A stretch of DNA of 34,013 bases from an uncultured Pelagibacteraceae bacterium (GTDB lineage: Bacteria > Pseudomonadota > Alphaproteobacteria > Pelagibacterales > Pelagibacteraceae): contig CACHVY010000006.1 in NCBI GenBank assembly GCA_902583455.1, forward strand, positions 1 to 34,013, read 5' to 3'. Every line of letters begins with the position of its first letter. Position 1 is the stretch's first letter. Below the pieces are notes generated by a model. That model made no database searches and had not been told where the DNA came from. It was given only the letters and a program-made list of their open reading frames with translations. A program made the position numbers and the translations under genes. Shown one piece after another: positions 17,092-25,355 of the stretch.

Positions 17092-17151
17092 TCATTTATG
17101 TGCGTCAAGGTTAACCTGGAAATCTTGGCTTATTTTAAGTAATAAACAAAT
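17092..17151 (+). promoter_or_regulatory. Intergenic leader with a palindrome upstream of the binding-protein gene
   Basis: The 60-base gap between soxG and the binding-protein gene contains a perfect 10-base palindrome AGGTTAACCT at 17108-17117. A longer, imperfect pairing of CAAG (17106-17109) with CTTG (17124-17127) is also possible. This patch is more G/C-rich than the surrounding DNA. It could be an operator, an RNA structure or a processing site controlling the transporter separately from sox. I could not match it to a riboswitch class that I can recall, and no terminator-like T-tract follows directly. Confidence 0.35.
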
Positions 17152-17916
17152 ATGAGAAAAATAATAGTATTTTTATTTGGTTTATTCTTTGCATTACCCT
17201 CTTATTCATCAAGTCTTGATAAAATTTTGTCCTCTGGTGAGCTAAGAGTTGGAACAACTGGCGATTGGGATCCTATGACTATTAAAGATCCTGCAACTAA
17301 TAAATATAGGGGTTTTGATATAGATGTCATGAATGAATTAGCAAAAGATATGGGTGTAACAATTAAATTTGTGCCTGCAGAGTGGAAAACTATAGTATCT
17401 GGAATTACTTCAGGAAGATATGATATCTCAACAAGTGTTACTAAAACACCTAAAAGAGCAGAGGTTGCAGGCTTTACTGACACTTACTATAAATATGGAA
17501 CAGTGCCCCTTGTTCTTAAGAAAAATTTAAAAAAATTCCCAACTTGGGACTCTTTAAACGATAGTAAGGTAACGATTGCAACTACACTTGGAACTTCACA
17601 AGAAGAAAAAGCAAAAGAATTTTTTCCAAAATCAAAACTAAATTCCGTTGAAGCACCTGCAAGAGATTTTCAAGAAGTTTTAGCCGGTAGAGCAGATGGA
17701 AATATAACTAGCTCAACAGAGGCTAACAAATTAGTCATTAAATATCCTCAATTGGCAATTGTTCCAGATGGAGAAAAAAATCCTGCATTTTTAGCAATGA
17801 TGGTTGGTAAAGGTGATGATAAATGGAAAAATTATGTAAATGAATGGATAAGCAATAAAAAATCATCCGGTTTTTTTACTGAACTTTTAGCAAAATATAA
17901 TCTAAAGAGCTTATAA
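17152..17916 (+). CDS. Periplasmic amino-acid-type substrate-binding protein (family 3)
   Basis: A secreted binding protein of the polar amino acid ABC family. A signal peptide covers about residues 1-21 ([16 protein letters not shown]). The mature part opens with [20 protein letters not shown], then [17 protein letters not shown], and [19 protein letters not shown], where the Arg normally holds the ligand's carboxylate. The overall sequence also resembles periplasmic cyclohexadienyl dehydratase (PheC), which has the same fold, so an enzymatic role cannot be excluded. It lies 60 bases after soxG and 40 bases before a permease gene. Ligand candidates by context are sarcosine, glycine or other small methylated amino acids; this is inference from position only. 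It is 254 residues, a normal length. Confidence 0.88.
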   Translation: MRKIIVFLFGLFFALPSYSSSLDKILSSGELRVGTTGDWDPMTIKDPATNKYRGFDIDVMNELAKDMGVTIKFVPAEWKTIVSGITSGRYDISTSVTKTPKRAEVAGFTDTYYKYGTVPLVLKKNLKKFPTWDSLNDSKVTIATTLGTSQEEKAKEFFPKSKLNSVEAPARDFQEVLAGRADGNITSSTEANKLVIKYPQLAIVPDGEKNPAFLAMMVGKGDDKWKNYVNEWISNKKSSGFFTELLAKYNLKSL

Positions 17917-17956
17917 TAAATTAGATATTAGTATTTAATTCTTTATAAATATAAGT

Positions 17957-18694
17957 GTGAAAAATATTATTTTTCTAATATTTATATTATTATTTCTTAA
18001 TTCTTGTTCAAAACAGGAGTTAGACTGGTTAATTTTATCTCCAAATAATGTGGATGGATTAACAAACCTTAAATTTCTTATAAGTGGATTTACAACAACG
18101 ATATACATATCACTAGTTTCAATATTTATCTCGATAATTTTAGGTCTGATAATTGCTGTTCCATCATTAGCAAAAAATAAATTTCTTACATATATAAATA
18201 TTGGATATGTAGAAATTGTTAGGGCAATACCATTATTAGTTTTAATTTTATGGATTTATTATGGTTTACCAATAATGACAGGCATAAGTTTTAGTCCATT
18301 TGTGTCTGGTATTATAGCTTTATCAATTAGTGAAAGTGCTTTTCAAGCTGAAATATTTAGAGCTGGAATAAATTCAATTAAAAAATCTCAATGGGAAGCT
18401 GGTAGCTCTCTTGGGTTCTCTTTTTTTAAAAAATTAAGACTCATAATATTACCACAAGCTATTAAAAATATACTTCCTGCTATTGGCAATCAATTTGTAT
18501 ATGTTTTAAAAATGTCTTCTCTTGTTTCAATTATAGGAATTGGTGATTTAACAAGAAAAGCAAATGAGCTTGTCGTTACAACCTATAGACCGTTAGAAAT
18601 TTATACTTTTTTAATATTTGAATATCTAATTTTAATTTTAGTTGTTTCTTATTTTGTAAGAAAATTTGAAAAAAAGTTAGCAAAGTCTAACTAG
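17957..18694 (+). CDS. ABC transporter permease, polar amino acid (HisMQ) type, with lipobox-like N-terminus
   Basis: An inner-membrane permease of the HisM/ArtQ/GlnP type. About five transmembrane helices follow residue 40, and the ATPase-contact EAA loop is WEAGSSLGFSFFKKLRLIILPQA at about 157-180 (key residues EAGSSLG...LPQA). The first 18 residues form a separate hydrophobic stretch ending in LFLNSCSKQ, which looks like a lipoprotein signal; the classic permease start (TNLKFLISGFTTTIYISL) comes only at about residue 37. The GTG start at 17957 is the best available and excludes this N-terminus only if an internal start is used. No ATP-binding subunit gene adjoins. The stop overlaps the convergent MATE gene by 8 bases. 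Confidence 0.9.
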   Translation: MKNIIFLIFILLFLNSCSKQELDWLILSPNNVDGLTNLKFLISGFTTTIYISLVSIFISIILGLIIAVPSLAKNKFLTYINIGYVEIVRAIPLLVLILWIYYGLPIMTGISFSPFVSGIIALSISESAFQAEIFRAGINSIKKSQWEAGSSLGFSFFKKLRLIILPQAIKNILPAIGNQFVYVLKMSSLVSIIGIGDLTRKANELVVTTYRPLEIYTFLIFEYLILILVVSYFVRKFEKKLAKSN

Positions 18695-20042
18695 TTTTTT
18701 TAAATACTGAATTAAAAAAAGATCCAATAAAGATTAATATGCAAAATCCCATAAACCAATTAGTAAATAATAAAGTATAGAAAATATCTTCATATGATCC
18801 ATCTTTAATATTTATTACATACCATAAACATAAAAATGGTAGAGCTGTTAATCTTAAGATACCAAGGTATAAACTATATATTGGCCTTTTTACTGATTGA
18901 AATAAGGCTGTTGTTATAAAGAAAGTAGGATAAATCGGACCTATTAAAGCTGCAATTTTTAAATAAATTATACCATAACTAATTGTATTCAAATCTTCTG
19001 TGAATAAACTTATGAGAAATGATGCATTAAAATAAATTATGATACCTGCTAATGTCATAAAAGAACAACCAAATTTGAGAGCTTTTAAATATAATTCTCT
19101 AATTCGCTCATAATTTTTAGCTCCAAAATTTTGACTTGAGATAGAAAGTACGGCTGTATTTAATCCAATAACTGGTAACAAAAAGACTTGTTCAATTCTT
19201 AAAGCAGTACCATAACCAGCTGCAGCCAAATCACCAAATTTTCCTACAAAATATAAAACATTAAACAAACCAACACCAATTAAAAGCATACTAAACATAA
19301 CTGGAACAGATTGAAATATCAGGTTTTTAAAGTAAAAAATTTTTGGTTTAAAGCATTCAAAAAAAAGATACTTTTTTAATTTACAACAATAAACTTTGTA
19401 AATTAAATAAGTTGCACCTAAAAATTGACATATAACTGTTGCTATAGCAATTCCAGAAATACCGAAGGCAGGTATAAAACCATATCCAAATATGAATATA
19501 GGATTTAAGATTATGTTTAAAAAAAAGGTAAAAACTAAAACATTTCTGTAACTCTTTGTATCTCCTTGAGCATTTAGGGTGCCATTTAAAGATGTTTGTA
19601 TTAAAACTAAAACAGTGCAGAAAAATATTATATCCAGATACTCTCTTGTTAATAAAATATTTTCTAAACTAGATCCCATTAGTCCCAATAAAAAATCTGA
19701 AATATTTAAACCAACATAGGTGACTAAAAGTGAAACAAAAACAGCATATAGAAATGATTGGCCAACAAACATTGATGCTCTTTTTTCATTCTTTTCACCA
19801 ATTGAATTTCCGATTAAGGTATTTGTAGCAGCCCCTACTCCAACACCAATTGCAATTATTATAAAATATATTGGAAAAGATTTAGCCAAAGCACTAAGAG
19901 CTTCGGGTGATATTTTACCAGCGAAATAAGTATCAACTAAATTATAAAAAGTTTGAAATAATGATCCAATACTAGCAGGAATTGTTACTTTTCTTAATAA
20001 TGGCCAAATGGGATCTCTTAATAAATTAATTTTTTTGTACAT
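18687..20042 (-). CDS. MATE-family efflux transporter
   Basis: A 451-residue multidrug and toxic compound extrusion (MATE) type transporter with about twelve hydrophobic helices. The N-terminal repeat begins IWPLLRKVTIPASIGSLFQTFYNLVDTYFAG, carrying the family's P-A-S-I-G...F...N.VDT..AG pattern at about residues 12-42. ALGVGVGAATNTLIGNSIGEKN-like sequence follows (actual: IGVGVGAATNTLIGNSIGEK). The second half repeats this with LNTAVLSISSQNFGAKNYERI near 280-300. The substrate, probably a cation or small organic compound exchanged for Na+ or H+, cannot be read from the sequence. It is downstream-most in a minus-strand run with trhO and a methyltransferase, starting 6 bases after trhO ends. 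Confidence 0.93.
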   Translation of the reverse strand: MYKKINLLRDPIWPLLRKVTIPASIGSLFQTFYNLVDTYFAGKISPEALSALAKSFPIYFIIIAIGVGVGAATNTLIGNSIGEKNEKRASMFVGQSFLYAVFVSLLVTYVGLNISDFLLGLMGSSLENILLTREYLDIIFFCTVLVLIQTSLNGTLNAQGDTKSYRNVLVFTFFLNIILNPIFIFGYGFIPAFGISGIAIATVICQFLGATYLIYKVYCCKLKKYLFFECFKPKIFYFKNLIFQSVPVMFSMLLIGVGLFNVLYFVGKFGDLAAAGYGTALRIEQVFLLPVIGLNTAVLSISSQNFGAKNYERIRELYLKALKFGCSFMTLAGIIIYFNASFLISLFTEDLNTISYGIIYLKIAALIGPIYPTFFITTALFQSVKRPIYSLYLGILRLTALPFLCLWYVINIKDGSYEDIFYTLLFTNWFMGFCILIFIGSFFNSVFKKTS

Positions 20043-20048
20043 ATTATT

Positions 20049-20948
20049 TTATTTTTCAATTTGATAAAAATATTTTTGACCTTTCTTTTTAGATAGGTTG
20101 ATTTGTTTTTGTCTCATACGAAATCTTTGTTTTTGTTTATCAGTCAATTTATGAAAACAATTAGAACAGCTAACTCCCTCCTCATATTGCTTATTTTTTT
20201 TTTCTAATTTCGTAATAGGTTCTCTACAACCAGCGCAAACTTTTAAATTGCCAGGTTTTAGACCATGTTTTACCGATACTCTATTGTCAAAGACAAAACA
20301 ATCACCTTTCCATAAACTTTTTTTTTTATCAATTTTATTTAAATAATTAATGATACCTCCATTTAATTGATAAACATTTTTAAAACCTTTATTTCTCAAA
20401 TAAAAACTAGCCTTTTCACATCTAATGCCACCGGTACAAAACATACCTATGTTATTATTTTTTCTTAATGATTTAAAATATTTTGGAAAGTCTCTAAAAT
20501 TATTCAGTTTTGGATTAATTGATCCTTTAAAAGTACCAACTCTAAATTCAAAATTTTTTCTTGTATCAATAATGACAGTGTTTTTTTTTTTAATAAAATT
20601 ATTCCAATTTTCAGGATCAATTTGATTATTAATAATTCTTTTTTTTAATTTAATACCAATAGGAACAAGTTCTTTTTTAATTTTAATTTTACCTTTGTGA
20701 AAAGCTTGATATTTATAATGTGATAAATTTTCGCTATCAAAGTTCTTTAAATTTAAAATTTTTTTTATATTTTTTCTTATTGAAATATATCTATCAATTT
20801 TAAAGCTTATTGTTACATTTACACCCTCAGGGGATAATATTATAGTCCCTCTAAAATTTTCTTGTTTTAGGTAATTATCAAGTAATTCCTTTTTTTTTTT
20901 AAGATTTGTAATCTTTTTAAATTTGTAAAAACCAAAAATATTATACAT
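20049..20948 (-). CDS. trhO: tRNA uridine(34) hydroxylase, rhodanese-type
   Basis: TrhO (formerly YceA) performs oxygen-dependent hydroxylation of the wobble uridine of certain tRNAs, giving 5-hydroxyuridine. The N-terminal acylphosphatase-like domain includes FRGTIILSPEGVNVTIS at about residues 33-49. The rhodanese domain (about 115-215) contains VIIDTRKNFEFRVGTFKGS and the active-site loop MFCTGGIRCEKA with catalytic Cys171. A C-terminal cysteine-rich part has VCAGCREPI and CSNCFHKL, four cysteines that could bind a metal. The length of 299 residues is normal. Its start shares one base with the end of the upstream O-methyltransferase gene. Confidence 0.94.
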   Translation of the reverse strand: MYNIFGFYKFKKITNLKKKKELLDNYLKQENFRGTIILSPEGVNVTISFKIDRYISIRKNIKKILNLKNFDSENLSHYKYQAFHKGKIKIKKELVPIGIKLKKRIINNQIDPENWNNFIKKKNTVIIDTRKNFEFRVGTFKGSINPKLNNFRDFPKYFKSLRKNNNIGMFCTGGIRCEKASFYLRNKGFKNVYQLNGGIINYLNKIDKKKSLWKGDCFVFDNRVSVKHGLKPGNLKVCAGCREPITKLEKKNKQYEEGVSCSNCFHKLTDKQKQRFRMRQKQINLSKKKGQKYFYQIEK

Positions 20949-21604
20949 TATAATTTTCTACAAATTGATAAACCATCACCAATTGGTAAAATGATATTTT
21001 CTACTCTATTGTCTTTATCGATATGTGAATTAAATTCTCGAATTTTAATTGTAAGTTTGTCATTTTTATTTTTATCTATAACGTCACCGTACCATAAAAC
21101 ATTATCTGTTATAATTATCCCTGATTTTTTTAACATTTTTAAAGATTTTTCAAAATAATTTATATAATTTTCCTTATCAGCATCAATAAATACTAAGTCA
21201 AAAACTTCTTTACTTTTAAGAAGCTCATCTAGACCATCACTGGCATTTTTTATTAAAAGATTTATTTTGCTTTCAAGATTAGCTTTAACAAAAAAATTTT
21301 TAGCTATTTCAGAAGTTTGCTTGTTTTTGTCTATAGCTATTAAATTTGAATCATTATTCATAGCTAATCCCATTGTTAAAGTGCTTAAACCTGTAAATGT
21401 TCCAATTTCTAAAATTTTTTTTGGATTATATAATTTTATTATTAAGTGTAATAGATGACATTGACTTAACGAAATTTGCATTTTTTTCTTTTCACCCAAA
21501 GTTTTGTTATATTTAATAATCTCTCTCTGAATCGGATTTAGTTTATAAGAATGATTGTTTATATATTCCTCGAGTTCATTTGTAATTTTAATGTTTGAAC
21601 CCAT
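20948..21604 (-). CDS. SAM-dependent O-methyltransferase, caffeoyl-CoA OMT type
   Basis: A 218-residue class I methyltransferase of the O-methyltransferase family 3 group. The SAM-binding motif ILEIGTFTGLSTLTMGLAM is at about residues 59-77. The acidic LIAIDKN follows, and VFDLVFIDADKENYINYFE carries the metal-binding aspartates. IIITDNVLWYGDV is the further family motif near residue 155. Bacterial members methylate catechol-like small molecules or, in one subgroup, tRNA hydroxyuridine (TrmR/YrrM makes 5-methoxyuridine from 5-hydroxyuridine). Its one-base overlap with trhO, whose product makes hydroxyuridine, makes a tRNA wobble methylation role attractive, as the next step of the same modification. 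That role is inference from context. Confidence 0.9.
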   Translation of the reverse strand: MGSNIKITNELEEYINNHSYKLNPIQREIIKYNKTLGEKKKMQISLSQCHLLHLIIKLYNPKKILEIGTFTGLSTLTMGLAMNNDSNLIAIDKNKQTSEIAKNFFVKANLESKINLLIKNASDGLDELLKSKEVFDLVFIDADKENYINYFEKSLKMLKKSGIIITDNVLWYGDVIDKNKNDKLTIKIREFNSHIDKDNRVENIILPIGDGLSICRKL

Positions 21605-21605
21605 T

Positions 21606-23072
21606 TTAATTCAATTTTTTTTTCAAAATTTCATTAACAAGTTTTGGATTTGCTTTACCATTTGAATTTTTCATTACTTGGCCAACAAAAAAACCAAATA
21701 ATTTGTCTTTTCCTGATTTATAAGCTTCAACATTTTTTGGGTTTTCAGTAATGACTTTATTAATTAAATTTTCTAATTCCTTAGGATCACTTTGTTGTTT
21801 TAAACCTTTTTCTTCTACAATAGTTATTGGATCTTTGTCTCCATCTCTCATTATTTCAAACACAGATTTAGCAATCTTGCCTGAAATGGTTCCATCTTTG
21901 ATTAAATTGATTAATTTTGATAAATTTTTAGAGGAAATTGGACTTTCTGTTATTTCAATATTTTTTTCGTTTAATAATGCAAATAACTCACCTGTTATCC
22001 AGTTTGTAGCTAATTTTACATCAGAGTTTTTTGAAACTTCCTCAAAATATTTTGAAATTTCAATGTCTGAAACCAATATATTTGCTTCATAAGGTGATAG
22101 TTTAAATTTTTCAATAAATCTTTTCTTTTTTTCATCAGGAAGCTCAGGAATATCTTTTTTTATTTGATCTATATAATTATCATTTAATTCAAGCGGTAAA
22201 AGATCAGGATCAGGAAAATATCTATAATCATGTGCGTCTTCTTTAGATCTCATAGATCTTGTTTCATTTTTTTTGGTATCAAATAATCTTGTTTCTTGAT
22301 CAATAGAGCCACCCTCTTCAATTACGTCCACTTGACGATTAGCTTCGAAATCTATTGCCATTTGCATAAATTTTATAGAATTGACATTTTTAATTTCACA
22401 TCTTGTGCCTAGTTTTTTATCTCCTTTTTTTCGAACAGAAACGTTTACATCAGCTCTTAATGAGCCTTCTTGCATATTACCATCGCAAGTTCCTAAATAT
22501 CTCATTATGGATCTTAATTTTTTAATATATGCATTTACTTCATCTAAAGATCTTAAATCAGGTTTACTAACTATTTCCATTAAAGCTACGCCTGATCTAT
22601 TTAAGTCAACTAATGTGTTTTGAGGGTCTATATCATGGATGCTTTTTCCTGCATCTTGCTCCAAATGAAGTCTTTCAATTCCAATATTTTTTTCCCCATT
22701 AGGCATATCTAATGTAACAGACCCCTCACCTACAATCGGATCTTTATATTGAGAAATTTGATAACCTTGAGGCAAATCAGCATAAAAATAATTTTTTCGA
22801 TCAAATATTGATCTTTTGTTAATCTTAGCTTTTAATCCAATACCTGTCTTAACAGCTTGTTTAATACAATGTTCATTAATTACTGGCAACATTCCTGGAA
22901 ATGCTGCATCGACTAAGCTAACTTGAGTATTAGGTTCTGATCCAAATTTTGTTGATGAAGTTGAAAATAATTTAGACTCAGATAAGACTTGTGCATGAAC
23001 TTCTAGACCAATAATAACTTCATATTTGTTATCATTTCTTATTATTAGATATTCACCATTATTTTTACTCAC
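21606..23072 (-). CDS. gatB: Asp-tRNA(Asn)/Glu-tRNA(Gln) amidotransferase subunit B
   Basis: GatB binds the misacylated tRNA and activates its side-chain carboxylate with ATP for transamidation. The N-terminal [20 protein letters not shown] at about residues 17-36 and [18 protein letters not shown] are the family signature. Further on are [33 protein letters not shown] and [17 protein letters not shown]. The C-terminal tRNA-binding tail domain (GatB_Yqey) ends with [21 protein letters not shown]. It has 488 residues, as usual. It overlaps gatA by 4 bases (ATGA), and the three subunits are encoded in the order C-A-B. The O-methyltransferase gene starts one base downstream of its stop. Confidence 0.97.
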   Translation of the reverse strand: MSKNNGEYLIIRNDNKYEVIIGLEVHAQVLSESKLFSTSSTKFGSEPNTQVSLVDAAFPGMLPVINEHCIKQAVKTGIGLKAKINKRSIFDRKNYFYADLPQGYQISQYKDPIVGEGSVTLDMPNGEKNIGIERLHLEQDAGKSIHDIDPQNTLVDLNRSGVALMEIVSKPDLRSLDEVNAYIKKLRSIMRYLGTCDGNMQEGSLRADVNVSVRKKGDKKLGTRCEIKNVNSIKFMQMAIDFEANRQVDVIEEGGSIDQETRLFDTKKNETRSMRSKEDAHDYRYFPDPDLLPLELNDNYIDQIKKDIPELPDEKKKRFIEKFKLSPYEANILVSDIEISKYFEEVSKNSDVKLATNWITGELFALLNEKNIEITESPISSKNLSKLINLIKDGTISGKIAKSVFEIMRDGDKDPITIVEEKGLKQQSDPKELENLINKVITENPKNVEAYKSGKDKLFGFFVGQVMKNSNGKANPKLVNEILKKKLN

Positions 23073-24529
23073 TTAATCCACCAATCAGTTATATTATTTT
23101 TAAAGCTTATATTTTTTTCTAAAGCAAATGCGATATTTAAAATACTTTGCTCATCAAATGCCTTTCCAATAACTTGTAAACCTAGTGGGTAGCCTTTTTT
23201 ATCATGACCCGCTGGAATTGATATAGCAGGTAAGCCTGCAAGATTAATTGGAACTGTGAAAATATCATTCAAATACATTGATACTGGATCATTTAATTTC
23301 TCTCCAATCTTAAAAGCAGAGCTTGGCGTAGATGGAGTTAATATAGCGTCTACTTTTTTATAAGCTTCATCAAAATCATTTTTGATTAGTCTTCTTACTT
23401 TTTGTGCTTTTAAATAATATGCATCGTAATAACCTGATGATAAAACATATGTTCCAATCATAATTCTTCGCTTTACTTCATCACCAAAACCCTCTGATCT
23501 TGTTTTTTCGTACATGTCTATAAGATTTTCACCTTTTGATCTAAAACCATATTTTACACCATCATATCGAGCAAGATTTGATGAGGCTTCTGCAGGAGCT
23601 ACAATGTAATATGTTGGTAAAGCATAATTAGTATTAGGTAAACTTATCTCAATAATTTGACCTCCATTTTCTTTAATAATTTTTATTCCTTTTTCCCATA
23701 GCTCATCAATTTCTTTTGGCATTCCATCAACTCTATATTCTTTTGGTATGCCTATTTTTTTTCCTTTAATATTCTCATTTAAATTAGTTAAATAATTTTT
23801 TCTTTTGAAATCAACAGAAGTTGAATCTTTTGTATCGTAAGTACTCATAATTTCGAACATCAAAGAACAATCTTTGACATCATGAGTCATGGGTCCTGCT
23901 TGATCTAAAGATGATGCAAATGCTACTATACCATACCTGGAGCAACTACCGTATGTTGGCTTTAAACCAACTGTACCGGTAAAGGACGCTGGTTGTCTAA
24001 TAGATCCACCTGTATCTGTACCTATTGTTGCTGGAGTTAATTTTGCAGCCAGTGCTGATGATGATCCACCAGAAGATCCACCAGGTACTAAATTCTCAGA
24101 TACTGGATTTTGAACGTTACCAAAATAACTTGTTTCATTAGAAGAACCCATTGCAAATTCATCACAGTTTAACTTTCCAATTACAATACCTCCTTCATCT
24201 AAAATATTTTGAGTTACTGTTGATTCATAAGTTGGAACGAAATTTTCAAGAATTTTACTTCCGGCTGTAGTTCTAATATTTTTTGTACAAAACAAGTCTT
24301 TTACGGCAATAGGTATACCAGGTAATTTTTTTTTAAAGTCTGGTTTTTGATCAAATATTTTTGCTTTTTTAATTGCATTTTCATAATTTTCAGAAATATA
24401 AGAATTAAGTTTTTTTGATTTTTTCGATCTTTCAATAAAAGCAATAGTCACCTCGGTTGAAGATAATTCTTTTTTTTTAATTTTGTCTACAAGTTCAACT
24501 AATTTTAAATCTGTTATATTGCTCATCAT
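23069..24529 (-). CDS. gatA: Asp-tRNA(Asn)/Glu-tRNA(Gln) amidotransferase subunit A
   Basis: GatA hydrolyses glutamine and passes ammonia to GatB for making Gln-tRNA or Asn-tRNA from the misacylated precursors. It belongs to the amidase-signature family with a Ser-cisSer-Lys triad. Lys77 in IPIAVKDLF, Ser152 in [14 protein letters not shown] and Ser176 in [14 protein letters not shown] are all present with the family spacing. The C-terminal [13 protein letters not shown] and [14 protein letters not shown] are further signatures. It has 486 residues. Both ends overlap its partners by 4 bases (gatC upstream, gatB downstream), indicating a co-translated operon. Which tRNA it serves in this organism depends on the aminoacyl-tRNA synthetases, which are not in the window. 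Confidence 0.97.
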   Translation of the reverse strand: MMSNITDLKLVELVDKIKKKELSSTEVTIAFIERSKKSKKLNSYISENYENAIKKAKIFDQKPDFKKKLPGIPIAVKDLFCTKNIRTTAGSKILENFVPTYESTVTQNILDEGGIVIGKLNCDEFAMGSSNETSYFGNVQNPVSENLVPGGSSGGSSSALAAKLTPATIGTDTGGSIRQPASFTGTVGLKPTYGSCSRYGIVAFASSLDQAGPMTHDVKDCSLMFEIMSTYDTKDSTSVDFKRKNYLTNLNENIKGKKIGIPKEYRVDGMPKEIDELWEKGIKIIKENGGQIIEISLPNTNYALPTYYIVAPAEASSNLARYDGVKYGFRSKGENLIDMYEKTRSEGFGDEVKRRIMIGTYVLSSGYYDAYYLKAQKVRRLIKNDFDEAYKKVDAILTPSTPSSAFKIGEKLNDPVSMYLNDIFTVPINLAGLPAISIPAGHDKKGYPLGLQVIGKAFDEQSILNIAFALEKNISFKNNITDWWIK

Positions 24530-24813
24530 TCAACTACCTTAGGCACAACAAAAAAATCTTTATTTTTGTCTGGTGAATTTTTTAAAATATCCTCACGAAT
24601 ATTTTCAGATTTTATCTCGTCTTTACGTAGTTTTAATGTAGTTTCAGCAATTGAGGTTAATGGTTCAGTATTTTTTGTATCTAATTCATTTAATTTTTCA
24701 ATAAAAGAAAAAATTGAATTTAAATCTTTGCCTAATTTTTTAGCTTTATTATCATCGATTGAAATCCTAGATAATTTAGATATATGCTTTACTGTTTTAA
24801 GATCAATTGTCAT
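24526..24813 (-). CDS. gatC: Asp-tRNA(Asn)/Glu-tRNA(Gln) amidotransferase subunit C
   Basis: GatC is the small subunit that wraps around GatA and helps fold it and join it to GatB. The 95-residue protein opens with TVKHISKLSRISIDDNKAKKL and continues with DLNSIFSFIEKLNELDT and NTEPLTS, matching the family through its two helices and extended C-terminal arm. The last residues (FFVVPKVVE) are the typical GatC ending. It is the first gene of gatCAB and lies 45 bases from the divergent ruvX gene. Its stop overlaps the gatA start by 4 bases. Confidence 0.96.
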   Translation of the reverse strand: MTIDLKTVKHISKLSRISIDDNKAKKLGKDLNSIFSFIEKLNELDTKNTEPLTSIAETTLKLRKDEIKSENIREDILKNSPDKNKDFFVVPKVVE

Positions 24814-24858
24814 ATGATATGAATATCAAAAACTATCATTAAATCTGAAAAATACAAT
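24814..24858. promoter_or_regulatory. Divergent intergenic region, gatC / ruvX
   Basis: These 45 bases must hold the promoters of gatCAB (minus) and ruvX (plus). Small inverted repeats are visible: GATAT and ATATC around a two-base centre at 24816-24827, and ATGATA with TATCAT at 24814-24819 and 24834-24839. No clear -35/-10 pair stands out on either strand. At this base composition such repeats carry limited weight. Confidence 0.3.
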
Positions 24859-25314
24859 ATGATCACTATTGAGCATCTTAAGAAAAAAATTGACATTAAT
24901 GCGAGATTAATTGGTTTGGATTTAGGGTCAAAACGGATAGGTGTAGCAATTTGTGATGATAGAAGAAAAATATCTACTCCATTTAAAACAATAGATTATA
25001 AGAATATGCAATATTTATTGGATCAATTAACAAACATTATTTATGAAAATAACGTGTCTGGAATTATAATTGGATACCCAATTAATATGGATGGCAGTTT
25101 AGGAAGAGCAGCTCAATCTGTTACCGATAAAGCTAATATTATATCAAAAAACCTAAAAATTGATGTTGTTCTTTGGGATGAGAGAATGTCAACCAAAGGT
25201 GCTTTTAATATCTCTAAAGAATTAGACGTTAACGTAACAAAAAGAGAGAAAAAAATTGATGAAAATGCTGCATCATTCATTTTACAAGGTGCAATCGATT
25301 ATCTCAATAATTAA
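24859..25314 (+). CDS. ruvX: Putative pre-16S rRNA nuclease (YqgF/RuvX family)
   Basis: A 151-residue RNase H-fold protein of the YqgF/RuvX family, linked in E. coli to maturation of the 16S rRNA 5' end. The first acidic motif LIGLDLGSKRIGVAICDD carries Asp21. GIIIGYPINMDGSLGRAAQSV, the second motif, is at about residues 70-90, and WDERMSTKGAF holds the third acidic pair. The C-terminal DENAASFILQGAIDYL completes the family pattern. The N-terminal extension of about 12 residues before the first strand is usual in alphaproteobacterial members. It precedes pyrB by 41 bases and lies divergent from gatC. Confidence 0.94.
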   Translation: MITIEHLKKKIDINARLIGLDLGSKRIGVAICDDRRKISTPFKTIDYKNMQYLLDQLTNIIYENNVSGIIIGYPINMDGSLGRAAQSVTDKANIISKNLKIDVVLWDERMSTKGAFNISKELDVNVTKREKKIDENAASFILQGAIDYLNN

Positions 25315-25316
25315 GC

Positions 25317-25345
25317 TTGCATTAATTATGCTTTGAAGTTATAGA
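25317..25345 (+). promoter_or_regulatory. Candidate sigma-70 promoter of pyrB
   Basis: TTGCAT at 25317-25322 and TATAGA at 25340-25345 are separated by exactly 17 bases in the 41-base gap between ruvX and pyrB. The predicted transcription start would be only a few bases before the pyrB ATG at 25356, giving a nearly leaderless mRNA. No purine-rich ribosome binding site is visible, which fits that reading. The prediction is by eye. Confidence 0.4.
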
Positions 25346-25355
25346 GTTAGTTTTA

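Noticed and set aside
17092..17151. Known glycine or SAM riboswitch upstream of the transporter
   Set aside because: I could not align the short sequence to the conserved cores I remember, and 60 bases leave little room for most classes. It is kept only as an unexplained palindrome.
20581..20592. Long homopolymer T/A runs as sites of frameshift or sequencing error
   Set aside because: Many genes contain such runs (here inside trhO), but every reading frame crossing them stays open with conserved motifs on both sides.
23069..24529. gatA as a general amidase
   Set aside because: Triad spacing and the flanking overlapping gatC and gatB genes settle it as the tRNA amidotransferase subunit.
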